From Spirochaetes bacterium GWB1_60_80 (GTDB taxonomy: Bacteria; Spirochaetota; Spirochaetia; Treponematales; UBA12059), in NCBI GenBank assembly GCA_001829185.1, contig MIAR01000032.1:144133-208132 (forward strand): DNA of 64,000 nucleotides. The letters are read 5' to 3'. Both the position numbers and the translations under genes were made by a program. Under the pieces are notes generated by a model that made no database searches, was not told where the DNA came from, and saw nothing but the letters and a program-made list of their open reading frames with translations. Shown here piece after piece: positions 17,196 to 26,663 of the stretch (position 1 is its first letter; the number at the start of each line of letters is the position of its first letter).

Positions 17196-17912
17196 ATGCA
17201 ACGAAAAACCACCACCATGGGAAGCCTGCACTGCAGCGGCCTGCTCGCCGCCCTCGATCAGGCCATGCCACCGACCAGTGACAGCCCGCCGCCACCGGAT
17301 CAAACGGCCGGCGAGGCGACAAGTGCGGTCGCTGGCGCGGCGGACTTTGTTGGCACCGAGTTACCGGTCGCCGCCATTCTGCGCAGCCAGTTTCAGGTCA
17401 TGGAACTGAAGCGGCTGTACCGACAGGGCTGGCTGAAGCGCGGCATCGACCGTGATCAGACCGAGTCGGTGGCCGACCATGTCTTTGGCACTGCCTTGCT
17501 TTGTTTGCTCCTGGCCGGCCGGCCGCCCTTCGAGTCGCTCGACGCCGGTAAGGCCCTCCGGCTAGCCCTGATCCACGAATTGGGCGAAGTCTACACCGGC
17601 GACATCACCCCGGTGGACGGCGTCAGTCTGGCGGAGAAGCACCAGCGTGAACGCCACTCGCTGGAACGAGTCTTGGGCGAATTGCCACAGGCCGACGAGC
17701 TGCGGGCGCTGTGGCTGGATTTCGAGACCAGCGGCAGTCCCGAGGCCCGTTTCGTGCGCCAGCTCGACCGGCTGGAGATGGGCTTGCAGGCTGTGGCCTA
17801 CAAACTGAATGGTTCGGAGCGTATGGCGGAATTCTTCGATAGTGCCGACCGGGCGGTCAGCGACCCAGCTTTACGGCAGCTGCTGGCTCTGGCGCTGCGC
17901 GTCGCGGAATAG
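17196..17912 (+). CDS. HD-fold phosphohydrolase (YfbR/HDDC2-like) with HE in place of the HD dyad
   Basis: This 238-residue protein has a weak, Pro- and Ala-rich N-terminus (about 60 residues) and then an HD_3-type domain. Visible motifs are KRGIDRDQTESVADHVFGTALL (first His), LALIHELGEVYTGDITPVDG and EKHQRERHSLERV, then FVRQLDRLEMGLQA (last Asp). Relatives are nucleoside 5'-monophosphatases. The central His-Asp pair reads His-Glu here, a conservative change at a metal ligand; activity may be altered. The start at ATG 17196 has no Shine-Dalgarno; a second ATG at 17217 is possible. It lies 79 bp after the exporter genes. Confidence 0.75.
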   Translation: MQRKTTTMGSLHCSGLLAALDQAMPPTSDSPPPPDQTAGEATSAVAGAADFVGTELPVAAILRSQFQVMELKRLYRQGWLKRGIDRDQTESVADHVFGTALLCLLLAGRPPFESLDAGKALRLALIHELGEVYTGDITPVDGVSLAEKHQRERHSLERVLGELPQADELRALWLDFETSGSPEARFVRQLDRLEMGLQAVAYKLNGSERMAEFFDSADRAVSDPALRQLLALALRVAE

Positions 17913-17916
17913 CCGG

Positions 17917-18156
17917 CTAGGAGCCTGTCGGGCTTTGGAACGCGAAGAATGATAGTCAGGTAAAATTGGGAAACAACTCTGAAGAATCCAGTATTTCGGG
18001 AGATTTCTCACGCTTTTTGGCCGATCTCAGCCCCCCACGGCCTAAAATCGGCTCGTCAATCGGGCCATACAGGAAGTATGACCCTCAATCCTCACCTATT
18101 TTCCACTCGGGGCTCGCTTTCGTTGGGCCAAAATCCAAAGCCCGACAGACTCCTAG
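17917..18156. repeat. 240-bp non-coding element with terminal inverted repeats and CTAG ends (MITE-like)
   Basis: TAGGAGCCTGTCGGGCTTTG plus GA at 17918-17939 is an inverted copy of 18134-18155 with one mismatch in 22. If the terminal repeats are taken as 17921-17939 and 18134-18152, both are flanked by the 4-bp word CTAG (17917-17920 and 18153-18156), which could be a target duplication. The interior has no convincing gene, is poorer in GC than its surroundings, and holds two hairpins: GCCGAT near 18020 with ATCGGC near 18053, and CATAC-AGGAA-GTATG at about 18066-18080. It fills the 312-bp gap between the HD gene and the MuiA-like gene. It resembles a miniature transposable element of an IS5-like family by inference; no transposase is nearby. 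Confidence 0.6.
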
Positions 18157-18162
18157 TAATCC

Positions 18163-18190
18163 TTGACAAGCGCCGCCGCCTGCATAAGCT
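18163..18190 (+). promoter_or_regulatory. Candidate promoter of the MuiA-like gene
   Basis: A perfect TTGACA (18163-18168), a 16-nt spacer and TAAGCT (18185-18190, weak -10), starting 7 bp after the inverted-repeat element. A GGAGG Shine-Dalgarno precedes the ATG at 18225. Confidence 0.45.
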
Positions 18191-18224
18191 TTGGCTAGCA
18201 GGCTGTTGAAAATGGAGGCGCGCG

Positions 18225-19907
18225 ATGGCTGATACTGGCAGAGTGCTTGAGTCGAAGATTACCCGCGTTACGGTATATGGCGATCGGGCCATGGTTGGCC
18301 GCCAGGCCCAACTGGAATTGCCGGCCGGCGAGGCGGTATTGGTCTTCAACGGGCTGCCCGATGTGCTGGACGCCGACAGCGTGCAAGTATCAGGCAGCGG
18401 CGCCATTCTACGCGACATCAAAGTGACGACGCAGCAGACCGCCGAATTACCGGTGGAGGAACTACGTCAGCTAGAGACCCAAAAGCTGGCCATCGAGGAC
18501 CACTTGGCCGAGTTGGCTGACCGCCGGGCGCAGGCCAGCGCCGAAAAGGATTTCGTCACCCGCATCACTCAGAAACTGACCGGAGCCGAAGGTGGCAAAC
18601 CCGGCGTCCAGGAATTCAACCCGGAAGCTTGGATGACCATGGTCGAGTATTACCGGCGCAAGCTGGAGGAACTCGATGGCCAGCTGCGCGGTTTGAACCG
18701 CGAAGAACGACCGCTGAAGCTGGAGCTGCAAGCCGTCATCCGCCGCCTGCAGGTTCGCGCCGGCGGCGCCGTCCGCCGTCAGAAAACGGTCACCCTGGTC
18801 GTCGAGGCCAAGCAGGCCGGCCAGGTGGATCTGGAAATTCGCTACCTGGTCAGCCGGGCCGCCTGGCGCGCCCAGTACGATCTGCGCATCGACCCGGAGC
18901 CGCGCCGTCTGGCCTTGCATTACAACGCCCTGGTTACCCAGTCGACCGGCGAGGACTGGAACCATGCCCGCCTGCTTCTGTCCACCGCCCGGCCGCAGAT
19001 TTCCGGTAACCTTCCGGTTCTGAACCCGCAGGAATTGCGAATTTGGTCGCCACCGCCGCCGCCGATGGTGACGCGGTCGGCGGCCTCCGGCATTGGCGAC
19101 ATGCGCAAGAAGTCGGCCAAACGGGCCGATTACGACGAAGAGGCGGAAGGGGACAGCTTCACCGCTGGCATGGTTGCCGAGGCGATGCCAGCGCCGGCCC
19201 CGGCCATGGAGCGCGAAGAAGCCGTCATCGACAGCTCGGGCTCAACCGGCTCTAGCGTCGTCTTCCAGATCGGCACGTGGTGCGACATTCCCGGCGACGG
19301 CGAGCCACACCAGGTGATGATCCACCTCGGCGACTATCCGGCCGAGTTCATTTACCAGACCGTACCGCGGCTGGCTCCCTACGTCTACCTGAAGGCGCAG
19401 GTCCGCAACGAGACGGAGTTTCCCTTCCTGCCCGGCAAGACCCGCATTTTCCTGGGCAGCAATTACGTAGCCGAAGGCGGCTTGAACCTAGTGGCACCCG
19501 GCGAAAATTTCCTGGTGGATCTGGGAGTGGACGAGACGATTACGGTGCAGCATCAATTGGTCAAGAAATTCGACGCCAGCGCCGGCTTGCTGGCCAAGCG
19601 CGTCAAGCTGGAATACCGCTACCGCATTGACGTCGAGAATAAGAAGAAGAGCAATGAAACGATAACCCTGTTTGACCAGATACCGCTGTCCCGCCACCAG
19701 GACATCGCCATCAAGGTGATTGAGCCGCTGCTCAAAGGCGCCGAATGGAAGGGCGTGGTCGGTGAGCTGCCGACCGGCCTGGGTCCCTTTGTCGAGGAAA
19801 GCGGCCGCCTAATCTGGAACCTGGCAATGGCAGCCGGCGCCAAGCAGAGTCTGACGGTGGCCTGGCAGGTGGAATACCCGCAGGGTAACCAGCTTACCGG
19901 TTTATGA
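18225..19907 (+). CDS. MuiA-family protein (DUF4140 + DUF4139)
   Basis: This 560-residue protein starts after GGAGG. The N-terminus ([24 protein letters not shown], then [17 protein letters not shown]) is the DUF4140 domain. A coiled-coil stretch follows (about 80-190), and the rest is DUF4139 ([39 protein letters not shown], and near the end [31 protein letters not shown]). The family is named mucoidy inhibitor A in some genomes; the biochemical role is unknown. No signal peptide is visible. An unstructured Pro/Ser/Glu-rich linker (about 270-345) splits DUF4139. It could be cotranscribed with the chemoreceptor 79 bp downstream. Confidence 0.85.
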   Translation: MADTGRVLESKITRVTVYGDRAMVGRQAQLELPAGEAVLVFNGLPDVLDADSVQVSGSGAILRDIKVTTQQTAELPVEELRQLETQKLAIEDHLAELADRRAQASAEKDFVTRITQKLTGAEGGKPGVQEFNPEAWMTMVEYYRRKLEELDGQLRGLNREERPLKLELQAVIRRLQVRAGGAVRRQKTVTLVVEAKQAGQVDLEIRYLVSRAAWRAQYDLRIDPEPRRLALHYNALVTQSTGEDWNHARLLLSTARPQISGNLPVLNPQELRIWSPPPPPMVTRSAASGIGDMRKKSAKRADYDEEAEGDSFTAGMVAEAMPAPAPAMEREEAVIDSSGSTGSSVVFQIGTWCDIPGDGEPHQVMIHLGDYPAEFIYQTVPRLAPYVYLKAQVRNETEFPFLPGKTRIFLGSNYVAEGGLNLVAPGENFLVDLGVDETITVQHQLVKKFDASAGLLAKRVKLEYRYRIDVENKKKSNETITLFDQIPLSRHQDIAIKVIEPLLKGAEWKGVVGELPTGLGPFVEESGRLIWNLAMAAGAKQSLTVAWQVEYPQGNQLTGL

Positions 19908-19986
19908 GGCCGGCCCGTCGTGGCCGCTCCCGGGCGACCGTATCCAGCCTAGGGTATTCAGGTGGCGGATCTTGCAAGGAGAATGT

Positions 19987-21516
19987 ATGGCCTTAAAAAT
20001 CCGGCTTGGCTTCTCGGCCAGGATCATCTTGGTAGCGCTGTTTGGGTTGATTATACTGGCCGTCATCCAGACTGGTTCGTCAGCCATCAGTATCCAGCGC
20101 CAGATGGTGCGGATGGCCCAAGCTGAGCAGGCCGTCTCCTTGAAAGTGCTCAAGGAATTGGTTTCCAACCAAGGACAACCACTGGAGCTGAGGCTCGAAA
20201 GGCTATACGCCGGCGCTTACCCGCTCAACGACGACCCTGCCATCGTCGACCGCACCGAACAACTCACCGGCAGCGTCGCCACGGTGTTCATGAGTACCCG
20301 CCGGGACGGCCAAGCCGAATTTGTACGCATCACTACAACCATCCCGGCGGCGAGCGGTGGACGAGCCATCGGCACCTTGCTGGCGCGCGGCCCGGTCTAC
20401 AATGCCATCATGGCGGGCGATTCCTATTTCGGCGAGGCCGATATCCTCGGGCTGTCTTATTTTACGGCCTATGAGCCTATTATCGATGCCCGCGGCCAGA
20501 CTATCGGGATTTACTTTGTCGGTCTCCTGCAGAGTAGCTTCCTGGATTTTGTCAACCAGACTGTCGTTAGGTTAGTGTGGATCTCGCTAGGTATCTGCGT
20601 GGTCGTAATCATCATCATCAGCCTGGTTATCGCTTCCACCCTGCGCCGCCAGCTGGGCGCTGACCCGGCCGAGATCATGGCGATGGCGGCCAGTCTGGCT
20701 GATGGTTATCTGGACTTGCCGTTCAACCAGCGACACCTAGCCAGAGGCGCTTATGCGTCGATGCAGGAAATGGCGGCTCGGCTGGCTAAGGTGCTGAAAC
20801 GGGTGTTGGAGGCCGCTGCTAAGGTCGACGAGGGTAGCCGGCAGATCAACCAGACTGCCGCGCTGCTGTCCACTTCAACGGCCGAACAAAGCGCCACCAT
20901 TGAGGAAATTTCCAGCTCGATGGAAGAAATAGCTGCCAGTACGACCAGCAATGCCGACTCCGCCAAAAGCACCGAGTCGCTGGCCCAGAAGTCAGCCCGC
21001 GATGCCCAGGAAAGCAACGCTGCCGTCCAGAACACCTTGGCTGCAATGAGCAAAATCACCGGGAGCATCGGTATTATCGAGGAAATCTCGCGTCAGACCA
21101 ACTTGTTGGCCCTCAACGCGGCCATCGAGGCGGCTAGAGCGGGCGAGGCTGGTAAGGGCTTTGCGGTAGTGGCGGCGGAGGTGCGAAAGCTGGCGGAGCG
21201 CTCCCAGAAGGCTGCCGGCGAAATCGTATTGCTGTCCAGGGATTCAATGGCGGTGGCCGAGCAGACCAGCCGCCTGTTGGCGACCATCCTACCCGATATC
21301 CAGAAGACGGCCGACTTGATGCTGGAAATCAGTTCGGCTAGCCATGAGCAGAATGGCGGCATCAACCAGGTAAATTCGGCCATCCTGACCTTTGACCAGG
21401 TGGTTCAACGTAACGCCACGGCCGCCAACGAGCTTTCCGAGGCGGCCGGCATCATGGCAGACAGCGCCGGGGATCTGCGTACGGCCTTGGAATTCTTCAA
21501 GTCGTCGTCGCTCTAA
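19987..21516 (+). CDS. Methyl-accepting chemotaxis protein with single-Cache periplasmic sensor
   Basis: The start is ATG 19987, with AAGGAG 5 nt upstream. The 509-residue protein has a membrane helix (about 10-35), a periplasmic domain (35-190) with [25 protein letters not shown] and [16 protein letters not shown] typical of Cache_3/Cache_2 sensors, and a second helix (about 195-220). The linker to the signalling part is short and has no obvious full HAMP signature. The signalling hairpin tip ([40 protein letters not shown]) is canonical. It would control CheA and flagellar rotation; the ligand is probably a small organic acid, judging only by the sensor family. Confidence 0.92.
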   Translation: MALKIRLGFSARIILVALFGLIILAVIQTGSSAISIQRQMVRMAQAEQAVSLKVLKELVSNQGQPLELRLERLYAGAYPLNDDPAIVDRTEQLTGSVATVFMSTRRDGQAEFVRITTTIPAASGGRAIGTLLARGPVYNAIMAGDSYFGEADILGLSYFTAYEPIIDARGQTIGIYFVGLLQSSFLDFVNQTVVRLVWISLGICVVVIIIISLVIASTLRRQLGADPAEIMAMAASLADGYLDLPFNQRHLARGAYASMQEMAARLAKVLKRVLEAAAKVDEGSRQINQTAALLSTSTAEQSATIEEISSSMEEIAASTTSNADSAKSTESLAQKSARDAQESNAAVQNTLAAMSKITGSIGIIEEISRQTNLLALNAAIEAARAGEAGKGFAVVAAEVRKLAERSQKAAGEIVLLSRDSMAVAEQTSRLLATILPDIQKTADLMLEISSASHEQNGGINQVNSAILTFDQVVQRNATAANELSEAAGIMADSAGDLRTALEFFKSSSL

Positions 21517-21599
21517 CCGGTAATTTTGGAAGTGTTGAGGCACAGCGTATGGCGCCGGCAGCCGGGCGGAACGGTCTGGGCTTCGCTGTCGAGTCGTGC

Positions 21600-21605
21600 T
21601 ATACT
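21600..21605 (+). promoter_or_regulatory. -10 element directly before an ATG (leaderless start)
   Basis: TATACT at 21600-21605 is followed by 7 nt and the ATG at 21613. No Shine-Dalgarno is present. The -35 is poor (TGGGCT at 21577-21582 with a 17-nt spacer). Confidence 0.4.
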
Positions 21606-21612
21606 GGCGCGC

Positions 21613-23502
21613 ATGAACGCATCCACGATAGCTTTTTCGTCGGCAGATTCCGGCAATGCCGGCACGGTGCAGGGACCAAGCTGGGATTTGTCGGCCGAAT
21701 ACGCCTCCTTTGACGCTCCGCAATTCAAGGCTGATTTCAGTAAACTGGAGACAGCGCTGAGTGCTCTGGAGCAGTCTGGTACCGCTATCGGCGCACGGAT
21801 TCCCGAGGCCGCTAGCTTGGTCGCCGGCAACGAGACGGCCTTGCTGCAAAGCTGCCGGCAGTTTGCCCTAGCTATGGAAGCCGCCGATATACTACTGTCC
21901 AATCTGGGTGTCTTTATCAACTGTGTGGCCAGTACTGACGGTGCCAATGCCGAGGCTAAACGCCTCCGTGGCGTCTTCGACAGCTTGTCTGCCCGGTTGA
22001 CGGCGGCGGCGGCCGGGTTTTTCCTGGTCATGAAACTGGTTCCCCAGGATTTTTTTGAAGCCTTTTGCGCCTGCCCGGAGGTGGCTACCTATCGTTTCAC
22101 GCTTTCCCAGGCCCGCAAGCTCAAGGCCCGGGCGCTGGCCCTGCCGGTGGAGCAAGCCTTGTCCACCATGCGCCCCGACGGCTTCGTGGCCTGGGGTAAT
22201 CTCTATAACAATCTGACTGGCACCCTACGCTGCGCCATCAAGTTGCCGGATGGCAGCACCAAAGAAATGGGTCTGGCTGGAGCGGCCACCCTGCTCAAGC
22301 AACCGGACCGTTCCGTGCGCGAAGCGGCCTGGCGGGCCATCAATCAGCAGATGGCATCGAATGGCGAAGCCTTCGCGGCTATACTTAACTCGCTGGCTGG
22401 CTGGCGCTTGGCCGAGAACAAGCTGCGCTCGCACACCGAAGCAGTCCACTACCTGGATACGGCGCTCTTCCAGAGCCGCATCAGCCGGCAGACGCTGGAT
22501 ATCCTGATGGCGGTGCTCAAGGAGGCCAGCCAGCTCGGGCGCAAGGCACTGCGCCTACAGGCGCAGGCCTACGGCGTGGAGCGGCTGGGCCCTTGGGATA
22601 TTTTGGCGCCAGCGCCGGCCCGAACTGGCGGCGATTCAGCCATTTCCTTCGAGGACGGTCTTGAATTGGTACGCCGGGCCTACGCATCGGTCGATCCGGC
22701 CATGGGCGCCTTTGTCGAGGGCATGAGGCGGCAGAAGCGCATCGAAGGCCGGGTGATGGACGGCAAGCGGCCGGGCGCCTTCTGCACTAAATATCTGAAG
22801 AGCCGAAATCCTTATGTCTACATGACTTATAAGGGGGCCTTGTCCGAGCTGTCTACTCTGGCGCACGAACTGGGCCATGCCTACCATGGCGAGGTGCTGC
22901 GGGCCGTACCGCTGGCCGAGGCCGATTACCCGATGACCCTGGCCGAGACGGCCAGCACCTTCGCCGAGACGGTGCTGGGTGACCTGTTGACCCGGGAGGC
23001 GACCAATAAGGCTGCCTTGTTCGAGCTGGCCTGGGCCGACGCCCAGGACGCCGCCACCTTCCTGGTCAACATTCCGGCGCGCTATGAATTCGAGCGGCGC
23101 TTCTATGAGGCCCGCCACAGCGGTCCGCTGGGGGTAGAGGCCCTGCGCCGGCTGATGAGCGAGGCCTGGGGCGAGTGGTATGGCGACTCCCTGTCCGGTT
23201 ACGACGACTATTTCTGGGCCTCCAAGCTGCACTTTTCAAAGTCGGGGGTCAGCTTCTACAACTTCCCTTACTCTTTTGGCTTCCTATTTAGCCTGGGCGT
23301 CTTTGCCCGCAAGGATCAGCTGGGTGCCCGTTTCCACGAGTCCTATGTAGCGCTGCTGCGCGATACCGGACGCCTAGAGGCCGAGGAATTGGCCCAGCGC
23401 CATCTGGGCGTCGATATCCGCCAGCCCCAATTCTGGCAGGACAGTATCGCCATCGTCGAGGGCAAGCTGGACCGCTTTGAACAGCTGCTGAACGAGCGCT
23501 GA
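21613..23502 (+). CDS. M3-family oligoendopeptidase, second paralogue
   Basis: This 629-residue zinc peptidase has the motif LSTLAHELGHAYHGEVL (HELGH) and the downstream glutamate in LAETASTFAETVLGD, followed by the FPYSFGFLFSLGVFA region near the C-terminus. It is the second M3 enzyme in the window and only distantly like the one at 10404-12215; it matches the subgroup annotated as M3 family oligoendopeptidase or PepF-related. The start at ATG 21613 is chosen because the domain begins soon after and a TATACT lies 7 nt upstream; the frame is open further up to 21526. Its stop overlaps the prenyl synthase start by one base (TGATG), so the two are cotranscribed. Confidence 0.9.
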   Translation: MNASTIAFSSADSGNAGTVQGPSWDLSAEYASFDAPQFKADFSKLETALSALEQSGTAIGARIPEAASLVAGNETALLQSCRQFALAMEAADILLSNLGVFINCVASTDGANAEAKRLRGVFDSLSARLTAAAAGFFLVMKLVPQDFFEAFCACPEVATYRFTLSQARKLKARALALPVEQALSTMRPDGFVAWGNLYNNLTGTLRCAIKLPDGSTKEMGLAGAATLLKQPDRSVREAAWRAINQQMASNGEAFAAILNSLAGWRLAENKLRSHTEAVHYLDTALFQSRISRQTLDILMAVLKEASQLGRKALRLQAQAYGVERLGPWDILAPAPARTGGDSAISFEDGLELVRRAYASVDPAMGAFVEGMRRQKRIEGRVMDGKRPGAFCTKYLKSRNPYVYMTYKGALSELSTLAHELGHAYHGEVLRAVPLAEADYPMTLAETASTFAETVLGDLLTREATNKAALFELAWADAQDAATFLVNIPARYEFERRFYEARHSGPLGVEALRRLMSEAWGEWYGDSLSGYDDYFWASKLHFSKSGVSFYNFPYSFGFLFSLGVFARKDQLGARFHESYVALLRDTGRLEAEELAQRHLGVDIRQPQFWQDSIAIVEGKLDRFEQLLNER

Positions 23503-24593
23503 TGCAGGCCTACTTCAAACCGGCGCGCCAGGCTATTCTGGCGGCCCTGGAAGCCTGCCTGGCAGAACAAGGCCAGGTGTACGCCGCAGTAGCGCCGCAA
23601 CTGGGCGCCGATGCGGCTGCCCGCTTGTTGGCGTTCGCCGCCCGGGGCAAATTGCTGCGCGGTTGCCTGGTCTACCTCGGTTACGAACTGGCTGGCGGCG
23701 ACCGAACCGCGCCGGCGGCCGACCAACAGTTGGCCGGCGCCGGCGCCGCGATGGAGCTCTTCCAGTCCGGCTTGCTAATACACGACGACATCATGGATCG
23801 CGACCGAATGCGGCGCGGCGCTCCGACCCTTCACGTCGGCTACGAAACCAGCCTGGCAGCGGATGGAGCCACCGACCCCGGCCACCATGGCGCCGCCCTG
23901 GGCATTTGCGCCGGTGACCTAGCCTTTTTCGCTGCTTTCCAGCTGTTGGCCGGCTTGCCCTGCGATCCGGTCATCGCGCTGCGGGTTTCCGCCTTGGCCG
24001 CCCGGGAACTGGCCCTGGTCGGGGTGGCTCAGATGCAGGACGTAGCCAACGGCGCCCAGCCAGCCGGCGGTGCCGAGCCGACCGCGTCGGACATCCTGCG
24101 GCTGTACCGCTACAAAACAGGCCGCTATACCTTCAGCTTACCCCTGGCTCTTGGCGCTACCCTGGCCAATGCTCCGGCGGCCGATGTGGCGGCCCTGGAA
24201 GCGGCTGGCGAGCGGCTGGGTATCGTCTTCCAGCTCAAGGACGACGAACTGGGACTCTTTGCCGAGCAGGCGGAGCTCGGCAAGCCGGTCGGGTCGGATA
24301 TTAGAGAAGACAAGAAAACTTTCTTGCGCCTGCGCTTGTTGGAGCGAGCCGACGCAGCCGGTCAGTCTGGACTGCGCGCCATCTTCGGGCGGGGACAACC
24401 ATCGGCTGCCGACCTGGCCAGCGTTCGACAAGTCGTGGGGGAGCTGGGCGTGCGCTCCGAGCTGCAAACTATGATGCAGTCAGAAACGGCGTTGGCTCTG
24501 GCAGGCTGCGGCAGCCTCATGAGTCGGGCGTCGTCAGCTGCGGCCGCCGCCTTCCGGGCCTTGGCCGCCTACAGCCTTAACCGGTCATTCTGA
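23502..24593 (+). CDS. Polyprenyl diphosphate synthase-like protein
   Basis: This 363-residue protein has the first Asp-rich motif LLIHDDIMDRDRMRRGAPTLH and a second region FQLKDDELGLFAEQAELGKPVGSDIREDKKT. It would condense isoprenyl diphosphates (C5 units) for quinone, carrier-lipid or carotenoid synthesis. The second motif is DDELG rather than DDxxD, as in some long-chain synthases of actinobacteria. The N-terminal region is rich in alanine. It starts within the stop of the M3 peptidase gene, an unusual partner. The C-terminus overlaps the convergent GH18-like gene by 9 nt. Chain length cannot be predicted safely. Confidence 0.85.
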   Translation: MQAYFKPARQAILAALEACLAEQGQVYAAVAPQLGADAAARLLAFAARGKLLRGCLVYLGYELAGGDRTAPAADQQLAGAGAAMELFQSGLLIHDDIMDRDRMRRGAPTLHVGYETSLAADGATDPGHHGAALGICAGDLAFFAAFQLLAGLPCDPVIALRVSALAARELALVGVAQMQDVANGAQPAGGAEPTASDILRLYRYKTGRYTFSLPLALGATLANAPAADVAALEAAGERLGIVFQLKDDELGLFAEQAELGKPVGSDIREDKKTFLRLRLLERADAAGQSGLRAIFGRGQPSAADLASVRQVVGELGVRSELQTMMQSETALALAGCGSLMSRASSAAAAAFRALAAYSLNRSF

Positions 24594-25727
24594 GGGCGGA
24601 GCGTTCGTTGTTGCGGCCGTGTCCGACAGCGGCGTGGCCAGTAGTGGCCAGATGGCTGGGTCTTCCTGGCCGATGCGCCAGAAACCGATCATGGTGGCGC
24701 CAACGCTGCGGAAGTGGCTGATGCGTCGGTGCAAGGATAGGCTGTCGTCGAAATAGACGGTGTAGGTGATGGTGTCGGTAAAAGAGAAGCTGAGAATATC
24801 CTCGTCCGTCCGAACCGGCACCACATCCCGCTCGCTCAGCATCTGGCTGATTCTGGAATGTTTATAAGCGCCGGCCGGATTGCTGCTGCCCCAGGCCCGA
24901 CCGTAAAAGGGCAAACCCATTATCAATTTTTCAGGGCCGATGGCTTGCAAGGCCCAACTGACCACCTGCCTAGTCCAGCGCAGGGAGGCTACCGGGCCGG
25001 CCGGGCCGCCGCTCCAGTGTTCGTCGTAGGCCATGACGAACACCCGGTCGACGATGGCGGCCAGCACGGCATAGTCATAGGCATCGTTGGTCGGCCTGGT
25101 GCGGCCCGGTACACAGACGCTGAGTACCTTGTCGCCCAGACGCCGCTTGAGTAGGCGCAGGAAATCATAGAAATTAGCGGCATCGCTCAGTGGCAAGGCT
25201 TCGAAGTCGATATTGACGCCGTCGTACGGCGCCGCCGCCGCCGCGATGCTGTCGAGCAAGCGATCACGCAACGGGAAAGCCGGGTCGAGCGCGAAATGGA
25301 CTAGGGTGGGGTTGGACACCTCTGCCACTACCAGGTGCTTGCGGGCGCTTGATGCTGCCAGGCGCGCGATCGGAGGAATACCGTACAGCTCGCCGCGGAC
25401 GTTGATACGGGCCGAGAAATAGGCGATATCGGTGACTGGCGTGTCGGCCAGCAGCAGTCGTTCTTCGGTTTGCATCAGATAGGCCCAGATTTCACGGAAC
25501 GTCTGAATTTCTGGCGCTGCCGGGATCGGAAGGCTAGTTGGCGATACCGCTCCGGGCGCAGCGGCCGCCGGGGTACTTGACGCAAGCAAGGACGCCGTAG
25601 TGCCGGGTGTCGAGACGTCCATCGTTTCCGCAGCGGCCGCACTAGCCGGATCCGCAGCATAGACCACAAGCGGTGATAGGTGCATCCCGGCGAGGAAGAT
25701 GGTAATGGCTATATCTTTGAAGTGCAT
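24585..25727 (-). CDS. Secreted GH18-like glycosidase (YaaH/chitinase-like)
   Basis: The 380-residue product starts at ATG 25727 with a signal peptide (MHFKDIAITIFLAGMHLSPLVVYAAD); a start at 25760 adds eleven residues. After a Ser/Ala/Pro linker the GH18 barrel shows PYDGVNIDFEALPLSDAANFYDFL (catalytic DxxDxE context; here the triad is Asp-Phe-Glu in NIDFEAL), FVMAYDEHWSGGPAGPVASL, LIMGLPFYGRAWG and SVGATMIGFWRIGQEDP. The resemblance is to spore-germination-type and bacterial cell-wall GH18 proteins. In spirochaetes it could act on peptidoglycan or host glycans. No Shine-Dalgarno is evident. Confidence 0.82.
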   Translation of the reverse strand: MHFKDIAITIFLAGMHLSPLVVYAADPASAAAAETMDVSTPGTTASLLASSTPAAAAPGAVSPTSLPIPAAPEIQTFREIWAYLMQTEERLLLADTPVTDIAYFSARINVRGELYGIPPIARLAASSARKHLVVAEVSNPTLVHFALDPAFPLRDRLLDSIAAAAAPYDGVNIDFEALPLSDAANFYDFLRLLKRRLGDKVLSVCVPGRTRPTNDAYDYAVLAAIVDRVFVMAYDEHWSGGPAGPVASLRWTRQVVSWALQAIGPEKLIMGLPFYGRAWGSSNPAGAYKHSRISQMLSERDVVPVRTDEDILSFSFTDTITYTVYFDDSLSLHRRISHFRSVGATMIGFWRIGQEDPAIWPLLATPLSDTAATTNAPPSE

Positions 25728-25789
25728 GCCATTGTATCGGTATTTAGCTAGTACGGGCATAGCAAATTGGAGAAAAACGGCCAGTCGCG

Positions 25790-25818
25790 TTGCAAATTCG
25801 CCAGGCGCGGTATATATT
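25790..25818 (+). promoter_or_regulatory. Candidate promoter of the FecR-to-cyclase operon
   Basis: TTGCAA (25790-25795), a 17-nt spacer and TATATT (25813-25818), 55 nt before the ATG at 25874. The -10 matches 5/6. Confidence 0.5.
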
Positions 25819-25873
25819 TAGCTTTACATTGCCGGATCTGCGCGGCAGGAGTTGTGGTGTCCCGGGAGGGTGT

Positions 25874-26605
25874 ATGAAAAAGCTAATGGTGCTGGTAGCG
25901 ATATTATTGGCTTTTGCCATCCTGCCAGTCTTTGCCGAGGCGATGGTTACGGCGGTACGCGGTACGGTTGGCGTATTAGCCAATGGTCGGCTGCAGGCGG
26001 TCACGGTCGGTATGTCCCTGCTCGACGACGCCACCGTGGTTACCGGCGCTAATTCCGAAGTGGTTATCCAGATCAATAACGGGACCATTACCCTGCGCTC
26101 CTTGACCACCGCCAAACTTACCAACATGACGCGGACCACTGAAGCTTCTACCGCCAACGTTGCGTTACGCGGCGGTACGGTGGTTTCCAACGTCCAGCAG
26201 ATTCAGGGTTTGCGCACCAACTTTACCGTCACCACGCCGGTGGCCACCTCCAGCGTCCGCGGCACCGCGCATACCGTCAGCTTTAGCCAGGAGCGCGGCA
26301 TGGAAGTAGCGGTCAGCAGCGGTTTGGTGGCCATCACCTCCGCCCTGAACGGAAACCGGCCGGTACCCGCCGGCACCGGCTTCACCCAGGCCAACGCCAG
26401 CAGCGCGCCGCTTCTGGCCAGCCAAGCGTCGCTCGCGGCGCCACCGCCGATCGTGGCCGACGCCTTCGCATCCGACGAGGAAGTGGCTATCAGCCAGAAC
26501 GTGGGCAATGCTAGCGCCGTGATTACCGTCATTGTGGATGCCGTCGCGCCGGTTCCGGATATTGACGATGGGCTGACCGATGTGCCCATTGTCATCCTGC
26601 CATGA
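25874..26605 (+). CDS. Secreted FecR-domain protein
   Basis: The start at ATG 25874 has GGGAGGG upstream and begins a Sec signal peptide (MKKLMVLVAILLAFAILPVFAEA). The 243-residue product has a FecR core: VTAVRGTVGVLANGRLQAVTVGMSLLDDATVVTGANSEVVIQINNGTITLRSL, and later TPVATSSVRGTAHTVSF. In classical systems FecR is an anti-sigma partner with a membrane helix; here the protein is exported and no sigma factor is close, so it is a periplasmic or surface FecR-domain protein of the kind common in spirochaetes. The C-terminus is an acidic, Ala/Val-rich tail ending in a short VPIVILP. It is the first gene of the operon that ends with the adenylate cyclase. Confidence 0.85.
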   Translation: MKKLMVLVAILLAFAILPVFAEAMVTAVRGTVGVLANGRLQAVTVGMSLLDDATVVTGANSEVVIQINNGTITLRSLTTAKLTNMTRTTEASTANVALRGGTVVSNVQQIQGLRTNFTVTTPVATSSVRGTAHTVSFSQERGMEVAVSSGLVAITSALNGNRPVPAGTGFTQANASSAPLLASQASLAAPPPIVADAFASDEEVAISQNVGNASAVITVIVDAVAPVPDIDDGLTDVPIVILP

Positions 26606-26663
26606 TCGCGGGCCGGCCGGCGCCCCGTCGGACGGTCATTGAATCCGCTCCGTGAGGTACGCC

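Noticed and set aside
17966-18166. 66-codon frame inside the inverted-repeat element
   Set aside because: No ribosome site, no domain, and it runs through the terminal inverted repeat.
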